Origin: Myxococcales bacterium
GTDB lineage: Bacteria > Myxococcota_A > Polyangia > Polyangiales > Polyangiaceae
Direction: 5' to 3'
Assembly: GCA_025359105.1 (NCBI GenBank)
Contig: JANYHK010000053.1
Location: forward strand, 1 to 58,148
Length of the DNA: 58,148 nucleotides
Below are positions 1 to 9,476 of this stretch, piece after piece (the stretch's first letter is position 1; each line of letters opens with the position of its first letter). Made by a program: the position numbers and the translations under genes. The notes under the pieces were generated by a model, which was not told where the DNA came from, did no database searches, and saw nothing but the letters and a program-made list of their open reading frames with translations.

Positions 1-1067
1 GGTGAGGTCTCGGCGATGTTGTTGCCGTTCGGCACCTGGTAGTGACCGATGATGTGCGTGCGATCGAGCGGGATGGTGTGTCGCGTGCGGATGTTGGTGA
101 CGAGCGCGACCGACTTTGCGTAGAGCGCATCGGAAAATCCGTTCGCATCGGCCACGAAACCCACGTGCTCGATCCCGACCGAGCTGCCGTTGTAGGCCGA
201 GTTGCCCGAGTGCCAGGTGATGTCGCCTTCGGAGCGGAATTGGCCCACGCGACTGCCGTCGGCATCGACGATGTAGTGCACCGACTTGCCCGGATCGTTC
301 TGCAGGGTCGCGACGCTCGCGTCCCAGCCGCCCTCGGTGTCGTGGATGACGACGTAATCGACGCTACTCCCCGCGCGCCCCAGCGTGCACTTGTTGGTGC
401 AGCTGGTGGGGAACCACTCGGCGGGGCCATAGTCGGCGGGGGAGGTCTCGGGGTGGACGTTCGTGTCCACCGCCATCCACAGGCTCGGCGGCACGTCGTG
501 CGCGGGGAGCGAGATCGGCTCGCCGTCGCGCCCGGCGAACGTGCCGCCGCGCGCGAGGAGGGCGAACACGCGGCGCGCGTAGCCCTGGCGGTGGGGCTCG
601 TCGGCGTAGCCGCTCATCTCTTCGAGCGCGGCGCGCCACGTCGCGAGGTCGGCGGCGGTGGCCCCTTTGGCGGCGCCCACGTCGGCGAGCACACGGGCGC
701 CGGCTTCGAGAGCGAGATCGCCGTCTCGGCGCAGCGCGAGCTCCGTCGCGCCCGTCAGCGCTGCGCCGCGCGCGAGAGTGTCGAGCTTGCCGCGACGAAG
801 CTGCAGAGGGCCGGCGACCGGAACCGCGGCGTCCGGTTCGACGTCGCGCACGCGCGGCATGTCGAGGCTCCCCTCGGTCTGGGCGATCGCGACGAGGAGG
901 TCGCGCGGGACGCCGTTGGCCAGGGCGCTCGTCGCGAAGGCGCGGCCGAGCGGTCCCGCCGTCACCGCGACCGTCTCGCCGCCGCCGTCCGCCGCCGAGG
1001 TGCTGCATCCAGCGCCGACCAAACAGCCGGCAACGGCTGCGACGACGGCGATGGACGAGGGGCGCAT
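1..1067 (-). CDS. Peptidoglycan amidase lipoprotein (Amidase_2/PGRP type), C-terminus outside window
   Basis: The open frame runs off the left edge; about 355 codons are present. The start ATG has an AAGGA about 7 bases upstream. Residues 1-21 form a signal peptide ending in a lipobox (VGAGC), so this should be a lipoprotein. Residues of about 50-180 resemble the lytic-transglycosylase-like helical region that often precedes such amidases (motif NGVPRDLLVAIAQTEG, later AGPLQL). The C-terminal part is an N-acetylmuramoyl-L-alanine amidase type 2 domain, with a zinc-ligand-like HDTEG, then SVHY, WHSGN, a GIEHVG strand and a final IGHYQVP. It probably cleaves the sugar-peptide bond of peptidoglycan. 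Whether the transglycosylase-like part is catalytic is doubtful: the expected Glu sits in a TEGS context. The family assignment is sure, the substrate is inferred. Confidence 0.85.
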   Translation of the reverse strand, partial: MRPSSIAVVAAVAGCLVGAGCSTSAADGGGETVAVTAGPLGRAFATSALANGVPRDLLVAIAQTEGSLDMPRVRDVEPDAAVPVAGPLQLRRGKLDTLARGAALTGATELALRRDGDLALEAGARVLADVGAAKGATAADLATWRAALEEMSGYADEPHRQGYARRVFALLARGGTFAGRDGEPISLPAHDVPPSLWMAVDTNVHPETSPADYGPAEWFPTSCTNKCTLGRAGSSVDYVVIHDTEGGWDASVATLQNDPGKSVHYIVDADGSRVGQFRSEGDITWHSGNSAYNGSSVGIEHVGFVADANGFSDALYAKSVALVTNIRTRHTIPLDRTHIIGHYQVPNGNNIAETS

Positions 1068-1189
1068 CTCCGCATCCTTAGCAGCCTCCGTTCCACCGGC
1101 CGGCCCGCAGAAGCACGGCGTTTCACTTTAGGTGTGTGCGTATCCCACTCGTCCCAGGTCGCGACCCCCGCGACGTGCCGCGAGGTCGG

Positions 1190-1993
1190 TCAGAGGCAGG
1201 TCAGGTTGCCCGAGATCGTGCTCTTGCCGCAGGTGTAGGTAAAACTTCCGTTGTTGTAGATGGTGCAATCGAGCGCCCAGTCCTTGCCGTTGACGCACAT
1301 GCGGACGTACTTGCCGGAGCAGTAGCCGTAGCCCTCCCACGACGACGGGCAGTTGTGTTTCTCGTCGAGCGCGTTCTTGGTCTGGCCCTTCTCGAACGAA
1401 TCGATCTTGCCCATGTCGAAGAGCAGGTGGCACCCGACGTTCGTCGTGTGGTTGTCGGTGCAGATCGAGCGGATGCTGCCGGCCGTCTCGTAGCGCGCGC
1501 AGTCGAGGATGTACGCGTTCGGATCGACGCAGCCCTCGACGAAGTCCTGGCCGTTCGACGGGTTCGTCTTGCAGAGGCCGGTGCTGTCGGCCAGACCCAG
1601 GTCGCTGCAGAGCCCGACCTGCACGCCCTTGGTCGGCATGAGCGATTTGTCGACCGGGTCGAGCGGCGTCGCCGTGGGGCCGGCGTCGCCCGGATCGGCG
1701 TCGGGGATGTCGGCGTCGCCGAGCTTGGCGTCGCTCACGCCGCCGTCCTTCGGCGTCGGGGGCGGATCCGGGGGCTTGGCGTCGCTCGTCCCGCCTGCGT
1801 CCTTCGACGAGGGCGGAGGCTTGGTGAGGCCGCCATCGCCGGTCGGGTGCCCCCCTGAATCGAACACGTCGCCGCCGTCCTGGACGTTGAGCGGGTCGGC
1901 CTGGTCGGTCTTCGCCGAGCACGCCGAAATCACCGCCGCGCTCGCGGAGAGGGCAAGGGGGAGGCCGACAAGGAGGAAGCGCAGCTTGGACAT
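1190..1993 (-). CDS. Cys-containing lipoprotein of unknown function
   Basis: 267 residues. The N-terminus is a signal peptide with a lipobox-like SAC at residue 25. Residues of about 35-120 are a low-complexity Gly/Asp/Pro/Lys linker. The C-terminal half (about 125-267) has 11 cysteines, suggesting a disulfide-stabilised secreted domain. I do not recognise a named family. The design (lipid anchor, flexible Asp/Gly linker, Cys-rich head) recurs in several genes of this window and is common in myxobacteria. It is followed on the same strand by the amidase lipoprotein after 122 bp, so a shared transcript is possible but unproven. Confidence 0.8.
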   Translation of the reverse strand: MSKLRFLLVGLPLALSASAAVISACSAKTDQADPLNVQDGGDVFDSGGHPTGDGGLTKPPPSSKDAGGTSDAKPPDPPPTPKDGGVSDAKLGDADIPDADPGDAGPTATPLDPVDKSLMPTKGVQVGLCSDLGLADSTGLCKTNPSNGQDFVEGCVDPNAYILDCARYETAGSIRSICTDNHTTNVGCHLLFDMGKIDSFEKGQTKNALDEKHNCPSSWEGYGYCSGKYVRMCVNGKDWALDCTIYNNGSFTYTCGKSTISGNLTCL

Positions 1994-2021
1994 CGTGGGT
2001 GCTCCGTAGTTTACGCGAAGA

Positions 2022-3407
<1,386 letters not shown>

Positions 3408-3554
3408 TCGGTAAGAGCGTACCCCGGGCCGGCCGCTGCGGCCACGCGCTCGGCGGGGCGGAAATGGACGTGAGGGCGGCAGAGGGCCCCACTTTCGCCT
3501 TTACAGTCGCGCCGGGTCGCGAGAAACAGGGGGCCCCCCTCCGGAGACCACCCC

Positions 3555-4673
3555 ATGCCGAAGCTCGCAAACAAGTACGTCCTTGCTGTCGCTTGCGCCG
3601 CCATCGCCCTTGCCGCGCCGCGCCTCGCGAACGCGCAGGACGAGAAGAAAGACGAGAAGTCCGGCGCGTCGGCGGGCGGCTCGCTCAGCCTGGGCGGCGC
3701 CAGCGCCGAGGCCAAGGGCCCCGAAGGCGCGAAGAAGCCCGAAGGAGAGACGAAGGAGGGCGAGAAGAAGGAAGGCGCCGAGCACGGCGAAGGCGAACAC
3801 GGCGAGGAGGGCCCCGAGCCCAGGTTCGCCGCCGGCGTCGACCTCGTCTTCGGCTTCGGCAAGACGAACACCGTCACGACGGTGCTCCCGGGCACGCTCG
3901 CCACGGTGCCGGAGTCCACGCTCGGCCCGTCGAAGATCTCGACGCAGTCGTTCCTCCTCTCGCTCGGCTACGAGGTCACCAAGGGCTTCGCGGTCGGCTT
4001 CCGCATGCCGCTCACGCTCGGCTCCTGGTCGCAGCCCGGCACGTCGACGCGCTCGACCTCCGCGGCCGGCAACCTCGAGCTCGAGGGCGAGTACGAGATG
4101 CACCTGAACCACCAGATGAAGCTGTGGTTCGGGCTCGGCCTTGCCCTCCCGACCGCGCAGGGCACGGAGGTCCCGAAGAACCAGGAGGAGCTCGACGCCG
4201 AGAAGGAGTCGGCGATCGTGAACCAGAGCGGCTACGACCGTTTCGCCGTGAACCGCGCGGCGGCGTCCTCGCGCGGCTTCCTCGACAACGCGCTCTTCGA
4301 GCCGAAGCGCTTCGGGATCATCCCCCAGGTCGGGCTCAACTACACCGTGAGCCACGTCCTCATCCAGCCGTTCCTGAAGATGGAGAACCTCATCAGCTCG
4401 TCGGGCAACCCCGAGCACAAGTACATCGGTGAGCTCGTCCTCGGCGCGTTCCTCGGGTACGAGGTCATCAAGCAGATGGACGTCGGCGCGCGCGTCTGGG
4501 CCAACGTCTTGTTCGCCGGCGAGAAGGGCACCGTCGCGGTGGTCGAGCCGCAGCTCCGGTTCCACTTCGGCAACATCCATCCGGTCGTTGCCGGCATCGT
4601 CCCCTTCGCGGGCGACGCGCTCACCGATCCCCGGTTCGGCGGCATTCGCGTCGGCGTCGTGGCGCGATTCTGA
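3555..4673 (+). CDS. Outer-membrane beta-barrel protein with charged N-terminal linker
   Basis: 372 residues. The signal peptide ends at ANAQD near residue 27. Residues of about 28-85 are a Gly/Lys/Glu-rich low-complexity stretch. The rest alternates hydrophobic and polar residues with many aromatic strand ends and finishes in GVVARF, the terminal-Phe pattern of outer-membrane barrels. A transport or adhesion role cannot be read from the sequence. The gene stands alone: it is divergent from the sigma54 regulator and is closed by a strong terminator hairpin 21 bp after the stop. The regulator might control it, but no -24/-12 element was identified with confidence. Confidence 0.8.
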   Translation: MPKLANKYVLAVACAAIALAAPRLANAQDEKKDEKSGASAGGSLSLGGASAEAKGPEGAKKPEGETKEGEKKEGAEHGEGEHGEEGPEPRFAAGVDLVFGFGKTNTVTTVLPGTLATVPESTLGPSKISTQSFLLSLGYEVTKGFAVGFRMPLTLGSWSQPGTSTRSTSAAGNLELEGEYEMHLNHQMKLWFGLGLALPTAQGTEVPKNQEELDAEKESAIVNQSGYDRFAVNRAAASSRGFLDNALFEPKRFGIIPQVGLNYTVSHVLIQPFLKMENLISSSGNPEHKYIGELVLGAFLGYEVIKQMDVGARVWANVLFAGEKGTVAVVEPQLRFHFGNIHPVVAGIVPFAGDALTDPRFGGIRVGVVARF

Positions 4674-4693
4674 GCGCGACAGCGTAAGAAACG

Positions 4694-4737
4694 GAGCGGC
4701 GGCGCGTTCACTGGAACGTGCCGCCGTCTCGTTTTGT
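4694..4737 (+). terminator. Rho-independent terminator after the outer-membrane protein gene
   Basis: The arms are 4694-4709 (GAGCGGCGGCGCGTTC) and 4714-4730, with a 4-base loop ACTG. The pairing is near perfect with one G-T wobble and a slight end bulge. The stretch TTTTGTT follows at once. This is the clearest intrinsic terminator in the window. Confidence 0.8.
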
Positions 4738-4825
4738 TCCCCCGAAAAACGCCGTAAATTCCTGCACACGGGCGATGCTCCCTGGCGCGGCCCCGTGTAC
4801 ACTGCCTCCAGGTGCCAGGTACCCC

Positions 4826-7039
4826 ATGCGTGTTCGTGTCGCACTGACGTGCATCGCTTCGCTCGTGCTCTTCGCGTGCGGTCCGTCCGCGCGAGGAGGC
4901 GCGAAGGGCCCCGGCGCCGAGCACCCGACCGCGAAGGCTACGCCCGTCGGTGAGGACGAGTTCGCGGGCGCGGTGCACGATCTCCTGACGAGCGAGAACG
5001 GGTCCCGCCAGCGGGCGGGGCTCCTCGCTGGCGTGGAAGCGCGGCAGATGAGCCGCGCGGCCGCGCGCTTCCGCTCGCACCGCGGCCAGCGCGGCCTCGT
5101 CGCCGTCACCGGGGGCCTCTACCTCGTCAAGACCGGGGAGCTCTCGCCGGGCCTGCTCGGGCCGAGCGGCAAGGAGGCCGTCCGCGCGGCCGTTCGCGAG
5201 CTCGCGACGCGCGGCGACGAAGGCCGAGCCCGCGCGCTGTACGAGATCCTGGCGCGCATCTCGACGCCCGCGGAACAGGCGGACGTGAAGACGCACCTCG
5301 CCGCGCTCGAGCAGTGGACCAAGGACACCATCGCCACCGGCGGCCCCGTCGCGCAGGCCGGCGCGCTCGCCAACGTCACCGTCACGCGCCACCTCCTCGA
5401 GCCGAGCGACGTGTCGCGCGAAGAAGCCGCCGCGCGCACCACCGACTGGATCGACAAGGCCCTCCAGCTCCGCGCGACCTACCGAGTGAAGCGCTTGCCG
5501 CCGGCGCGCGAAGAGGCCGGCGAGGCGCTGCGTGCGCTGGGCACCGGCGCGACCGTGCTGGCCGCGATCTTCCTCCGCGACGCGGACGCGAAGGGCGCGC
5601 TCGACGCCATCGACAAGGCGCAGGCCCGTGAGCTCGCGCGCCCCGAGCTGCTGAAGGCCCTGGAGCAAGCGGCCGACAAGCCAGAGGCGGCGCGCTGGCT
5701 CGAGGTGGTCCACGTCCTACGGCCGCCACCCTCGCACGATCGCGAGGAAGAAGAGACAGTGAGCGATCAGGATCTCGTGCGCGCGGCGAGCTTCGCGTCG
5801 GCCATCGAGGCCTACCGGCTCGATCCGACGCTCCCCGAGGCCGCCGGCGCGGTGGCCGCGGCGCTCGAGGAGCTCGGCATGGCCGAGGCGAGCCCGGCGG
5901 TCCTCGTCGACACCGTGAAGGCGCACCCCGAGCCCCGCGTCCTGTCCGGCGCGCTCGCCATCACGATGCACGCCATGGCCGGTGAGGTGGAGGCCGACGA
6001 TCCCGACGCCGCCCGCCGCGCGTTCAAGGCGGCCCAGCCGGTGCTCGAGGTCGCCGACCAGAAACCGGCGAAGCTGAGCCCCACGGCCGCGCGTGTGCGC
6101 GCGATGATGGGCGAGATCGAGCTGCGTGAAGGTCGCCTCGACGAAGCGCGGACGCTGCTACTCGCCGCGGCCAAGGCCGAGAAGACCGGCGCGGTGTTCC
6201 TGTCGCTCGCGCGCATCGACTGGCACGACGGCAAGATCCCCCAAGCGCTCGACCACCTGCGCGAAGCGCTCGCCGCCGAGGACACCGCCCACGATCCCGC
6301 GCTGCGCGGCGAGATCCTGCTCACCACGAGCGACGTGGCGCGCGCGGGCGGGGACATCGCCTCCGCACGTACGCCGCTCGAGGGCGCGCTCCGCGAGCTC
6401 GCCAAAGCGCGCTCGACGCCCGACGGCGAGGGTCGCGCGCGCGTGGAGCGTCTGCTCTCCCGCGCCCTCGATCGCTTCGGCGCCGCGCTGCCGGCGCAGC
6501 GCGCCCTCGAGCGTGCGCTCGACGCCGCGCCACGCGACAAGCGGCAAGGCGCCGCGACGATAGGGCAGCTCGTCGGCCGCGCGTTCGTCCGCGGCGATCT
6601 CCCCGCGGCGCGCGACGGCCTCTCCCGCGGCATCGCCGCCGACCTCGAGAACGACGATCTGGTCTACTACGCGCTGTGGGTGCGCCTCCTCGAGCGCCAG
6701 CTCAAGGCGAAGGCCGACGGCACGAGCGACCGTATCTTCGCCGGCTCGGTCGATAGCGGCCGCTGGATCGGGAAAATCGCCCAGTTCGGCGCGGGACAGC
6801 TCAAGGCCGAGGAGCTCCTCGCCGCGGCCAAGACGCCCTCGCAGAAGACCGAAGCGCTCTTCTACTCGGCGATGGATCGCCGCGTCGCCGGCGACGCGAA
6901 GGGCGCCGACGCCACGCTCCGCCAGGTTGTCGCCGCCGGCGGGGTCGACCTCATGGAGTCCGCCATCGCGCGTGAAATCCTGACCGCCCCCAAGCCCGAC
7001 GCGTTCGGCCCGCTGCCGTCGGGCCTCTCGCTGCCGTGA
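4826..7039 (+). CDS. Large TPR-repeat lipoprotein
   Basis: 737 residues from the ATG at 4826. The open frame extends upstream, but only this start gives a signal peptide with lipobox (LVLFACG). The body is almost entirely helical, Ala/Leu-rich pairs typical of tetratricopeptide repeats, for example around AASFASAIEAYRLDP, LLLAAAKAEKTG and LDHLREALAAE. TPR lipoproteins usually scaffold envelope complexes. It ends 1 bp before the GTG of the DUF58 gene, so the two are almost certainly co-transcribed. Together with the BatA-like gene at 12575 this suggests an envelope function in a split MoxR/DUF58/BatA-type locus. The exact role is unknown. Confidence 0.85.
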   Translation: MRVRVALTCIASLVLFACGPSARGGAKGPGAEHPTAKATPVGEDEFAGAVHDLLTSENGSRQRAGLLAGVEARQMSRAAARFRSHRGQRGLVAVTGGLYLVKTGELSPGLLGPSGKEAVRAAVRELATRGDEGRARALYEILARISTPAEQADVKTHLAALEQWTKDTIATGGPVAQAGALANVTVTRHLLEPSDVSREEAAARTTDWIDKALQLRATYRVKRLPPAREEAGEALRALGTGATVLAAIFLRDADAKGALDAIDKAQARELARPELLKALEQAADKPEAARWLEVVHVLRPPPSHDREEEETVSDQDLVRAASFASAIEAYRLDPTLPEAAGAVAAALEELGMAEASPAVLVDTVKAHPEPRVLSGALAITMHAMAGEVEADDPDAARRAFKAAQPVLEVADQKPAKLSPTAARVRAMMGEIELREGRLDEARTLLLAAAKAEKTGAVFLSLARIDWHDGKIPQALDHLREALAAEDTAHDPALRGEILLTTSDVARAGGDIASARTPLEGALRELAKARSTPDGEGRARVERLLSRALDRFGAALPAQRALERALDAAPRDKRQGAATIGQLVGRAFVRGDLPAARDGLSRGIAADLENDDLVYYALWVRLLERQLKAKADGTSDRIFAGSVDSGRWIGKIAQFGAGQLKAEELLAAAKTPSQKTEALFYSAMDRRVAGDAKGADATLRQVVAAGGVDLMESAIAREILTAPKPDAFGPLPSGLSLP

Positions 7040-7040
7040 C

Positions 7041-7958
7041 GTGGTGAGCGCCGAGGTCGCCAGCGTCCGGCGAACCCTCGACTGGGGGAAGCTCGCGCCG
7101 CTGCGACTACGCGCACGGCTCGTCGCCGAGGGGGTGTATGCGGGAGCGCACCGCAGCGCGCGGCGCGGCGCGGGGGTCGAGTTCGGCGGCCACCGGCAAT
7201 ACGTGCCGGGGGACGACCTGCGCTGGCTCGATCGCAGGTCGCTGCTCCTCCACGATCGCCTGCTCGTGCGTCAGTTCGAGACCGAGACCGATCGCGCGCT
7301 GCGCCTCGTCGTCGACGCGACCGGCTCGATGGGTTACCGCGGCAAGGAGGCGCCAGGCGCGAAGCTCGCCTTCGCGGCGCTCGTGGCCGCGGCCCTCGCG
7401 CGCATCGCGATCGGCGCCGGCGATCCCGTCGGCCTCACGTTCATCGGCGACGCCCATACGCGCGGCGTCGGCGTGTCGAACGGGCGCGAGGCGTTCGAGC
7501 GGATCGTGGGGTCCCTTGAAGCGAGCGAAGCGGGCGGAGACGTCACGCTCGATCGCGACATGCTCGATCGCGCGCTGAGCAGCCTCGCTCGCGGCGCGCG
7601 TCGAGGATCGATCCTCGTCGTGCTCAGCGATCTGCTCGACCTCCCGCCAGAGGCGATCGACCGCGTGTCCGCGCTTTCCTCGCGCGGGCGCGTGCTCGTC
7701 GTCGTGCAGACCCTCGATCCGGACGAGGCCCGCTTCCCCTTCGAGGGCACGGTGCGGCTGCGCGCCCTCGAGGGCAAGACCGTCGTCGAGACCGACGCGG
7801 AGGCGAAAGATCGCTACCTCGCGAACCTGGCGAGCCTGCAGGACGCGTGGGAGCGCGCGCTCGTGGCGCGTGGGGCGCGGCTCGTTCGCGCGGAGACGAG
7901 CGAGGATCCGGTGCGGGTCGTACGCAAGATCGTCGAGGCCGCGCGCACCGCAGGGTAA
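7041..7958 (+). CDS. DUF58-family protein
   Basis: 305 residues. There are tandem GTG codons at the start, 1 bp after the TPR gene stop. The family signature is plain: YVPGDDLRWLD followed by LLVRQFETETDRA, then a VWA-like strand and metal-site-like segment (LRLVVDATGSMGY) and a second VWA strand (ILVVLSDLLDLP). DUF58 proteins usually sit beside MoxR AAA+ ATPases and VWA membrane proteins. No MoxR is visible here. The function of the family is poorly known; links to the envelope and to metallo-protein maturation have been proposed. Confidence 0.88.
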   Translation: MVSAEVASVRRTLDWGKLAPLRLRARLVAEGVYAGAHRSARRGAGVEFGGHRQYVPGDDLRWLDRRSLLLHDRLLVRQFETETDRALRLVVDATGSMGYRGKEAPGAKLAFAALVAAALARIAIGAGDPVGLTFIGDAHTRGVGVSNGREAFERIVGSLEASEAGGDVTLDRDMLDRALSSLARGARRGSILVVLSDLLDLPPEAIDRVSALSSRGRVLVVVQTLDPDEARFPFEGTVRLRALEGKTVVETDAEAKDRYLANLASLQDAWERALVARGARLVRAETSEDPVRVVRKIVEAARTAG

Positions 7959-8000
7959 GTCGGGGGAAGGGCAGGGGCCGCTACTTGCGGGCGTTGGCGC

Positions 8001-8609
8001 TCAGCGCACGGTGCAAGAGATCTCGATGTGCCCGTTGCCGTCCACCGAACAATGGTCGACCGCGCAGGCCATGGGAACGCCCACCGGAGCCGAAGTGGCG
8101 CAGGCGCAGTTGCGAAATACTCCGCACCGCGTTTGCGTGAGGGCAGCGCAGTAGTAAGCCGGCGCGACTCCGCCGTCGGCGACTCCCGCGTCCGCGACGC
8201 CATTCGCCGAGACGCAGATCTCGTCACCGCGGCAGGTCTTGTCGCCGCAGGAAAACGCGTCGGGGCAGGAGTAGATCTCTCCACTGCAGAAGGGCAGCGC
8301 GCTCGACGCGCACTGGGGCACCGTCTGCCCGTAGCAGCAACCGGGAATGGGTTTGCATACGAAGTTGCCGTCGACGCACGTGTCGTAGTGATCGAGGCCG
8401 CAGCCCGGTCCGCCCTGCGGACACAAGCCGTGATTCGTGTCGCCTTCGCGGCACCTGCCGCCGTCGACTCCAGCGCCTGCATCGCTCCCGGTGGTGCCGC
8501 CATCGCCCGTTGGAGAGGCCGAAGGCTGCGCCTGTCCAGGAGACGAGGCCGTACCTCCACAGGCCGTGACCATCATGAGAGAGGCCAAGCATCGCCACGA
8601 CTGCCGCAT
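8001..8609 (-). CDS. Cys-rich lipoprotein of unknown function
   Basis: 202 residues. The signal peptide has a lipobox (MVTACG). Residues of about 18-45 are a Gly/Ser/Asp linker. The remainder holds about 19 cysteines, suggesting several disulfides. No catalytic motif is recognised. It is convergent with the DUF58 gene (42 bp apart) and lies downstream of two other lipoprotein genes on the same strand. Confidence 0.75.
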   Translation of the reverse strand: MRQSWRCLASLMMVTACGGTASSPGQAQPSASPTGDGGTTGSDAGAGVDGGRCREGDTNHGLCPQGGPGCGLDHYDTCVDGNFVCKPIPGCCYGQTVPQCASSALPFCSGEIYSCPDAFSCGDKTCRGDEICVSANGVADAGVADGGVAPAYYCAALTQTRCGVFRNCACATSAPVGVPMACAVDHCSVDGNGHIEISCTVR

Positions 8610-8852
8610 GGACGCCCGCTACGCAGCTATTGTGCCGGCGATGTGAGCCGGTCAACTCCGCGGACCGATTGCAGAGAGCCGCTGCCACGTTGTGCCAGGC
8701 GGGCCAGCAGGCACCACCTTGGTCCCGCGCGCGCAGGCGGCGCGTCGGGATCGCCTGTCCGCTCCGCGTGGCTGGGGACGCGTCCACGAAGAAGACGCCC
8801 GTCGCACGAGATCCGTCTCGCGTGTCGGCGCGCCGGGGCGGCTGGGGCGCCG
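8610..8852. other. Intergenic stretch without a recognisable gene
   Basis: About 240 bp between two same-strand lipoprotein genes. Frames here are Arg-rich in both directions and show no domain signature or start signal. It probably contains the promoter of the 8609 gene, but no clear -35/-10 pair was found. Confidence 0.5.
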
Positions 8853-9476
8853 TCATTGCACCTTTGGGATGGCCGTGTACGTCACCCTGCGGAGGGCGTC
8901 GCCGCCGTAGCCCATCGTAAACGCGATCAAGTCGACGTCGGCGGTCTTCACGTCGACGTCGAAGTGCCCGCCCCCCGGTTTCCCGTCGAACGAGGAAGCA
9001 CCGTAGTCGACGACGATGGGCGTCTTGGTGAAACGCCAGCTCCACCCGCCGCCGCGCGTGTGCACGGCGTAGCAGAGCGTGGAGCTCGCGGAAGGCGCGT
9101 GCGACGCATTGAAGAGATCCATGCGCACGGTCCCGACGTATCCGGTGTCTTTCGGGCGGAGGTCCTCGCCCATCGCGGCGACGTAGGCCGCCTCGTTGTC
9201 GGGGACGCATCCTGTCATGTCCCCTGGCAGAGGGTGCACGCTGTCGATTTGCCGGTCGCCGGGCGCAGTCGTCCGCTTCTCGCTCGCGAAATCCAGCGCG
9301 AAGACGACGATGCTCCCGTGGTCGATGCTGTCGCGCTGGCTCTCCACCACCAGCACGCGCTCCTTCGCAGGCGCGATGGACATCGTCGCCAACGGGGTGG
9401 GCGCGGCTTCCTGCGAACGCTCGCACGCCGTGAGCACGACGCCCATCATCAACAGAACTCCGAGCGGGCCCGTCAC
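8853..9476 (-). CDS. Lipoprotein coupled to di-haem lipoprotein gene
   Basis: About 207 residues if the GTG at 9476 is used. An in-frame ATG lies five codons upstream, inside the preceding gene. The GTG overlaps the preceding stop as GTGA, a classic translational-coupling arrangement, so I prefer it. The N-terminus is a signal peptide with a lipobox (VVLTACE). The rest looks like a secreted beta-rich domain (for example MGYGGDALRRVTY near the end) and matches no family I know. Being coupled to a c-type cytochrome lipoprotein suggests that they act together at the envelope. Confidence 0.75.
   Translation of the reverse strand: MTGPLGVLLMMGVVLTACERSQEAAPTPLATMSIAPAKERVLVVESQRDSIDHGSIVVFALDFASEKRTTAPGDRQIDSVHPLPGDMTGCVPDNEAAYVAAMGEDLRPKDTGYVGTVRMDLFNASHAPSASSTLCYAVHTRGGGWSWRFTKTPIVVDYGASSFDGKPGGGHFDVDVKTADVDLIAFTMGYGGDALRRVTYTAIPKVQ

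Noticed and set aside
42-1238. Plus-strand open frame of 398 codons at the left end
   Set aside because: It is antisense to the amidase gene, whose motifs are unambiguous, and its sequence is Arg/Ala/Val-rich without a domain.
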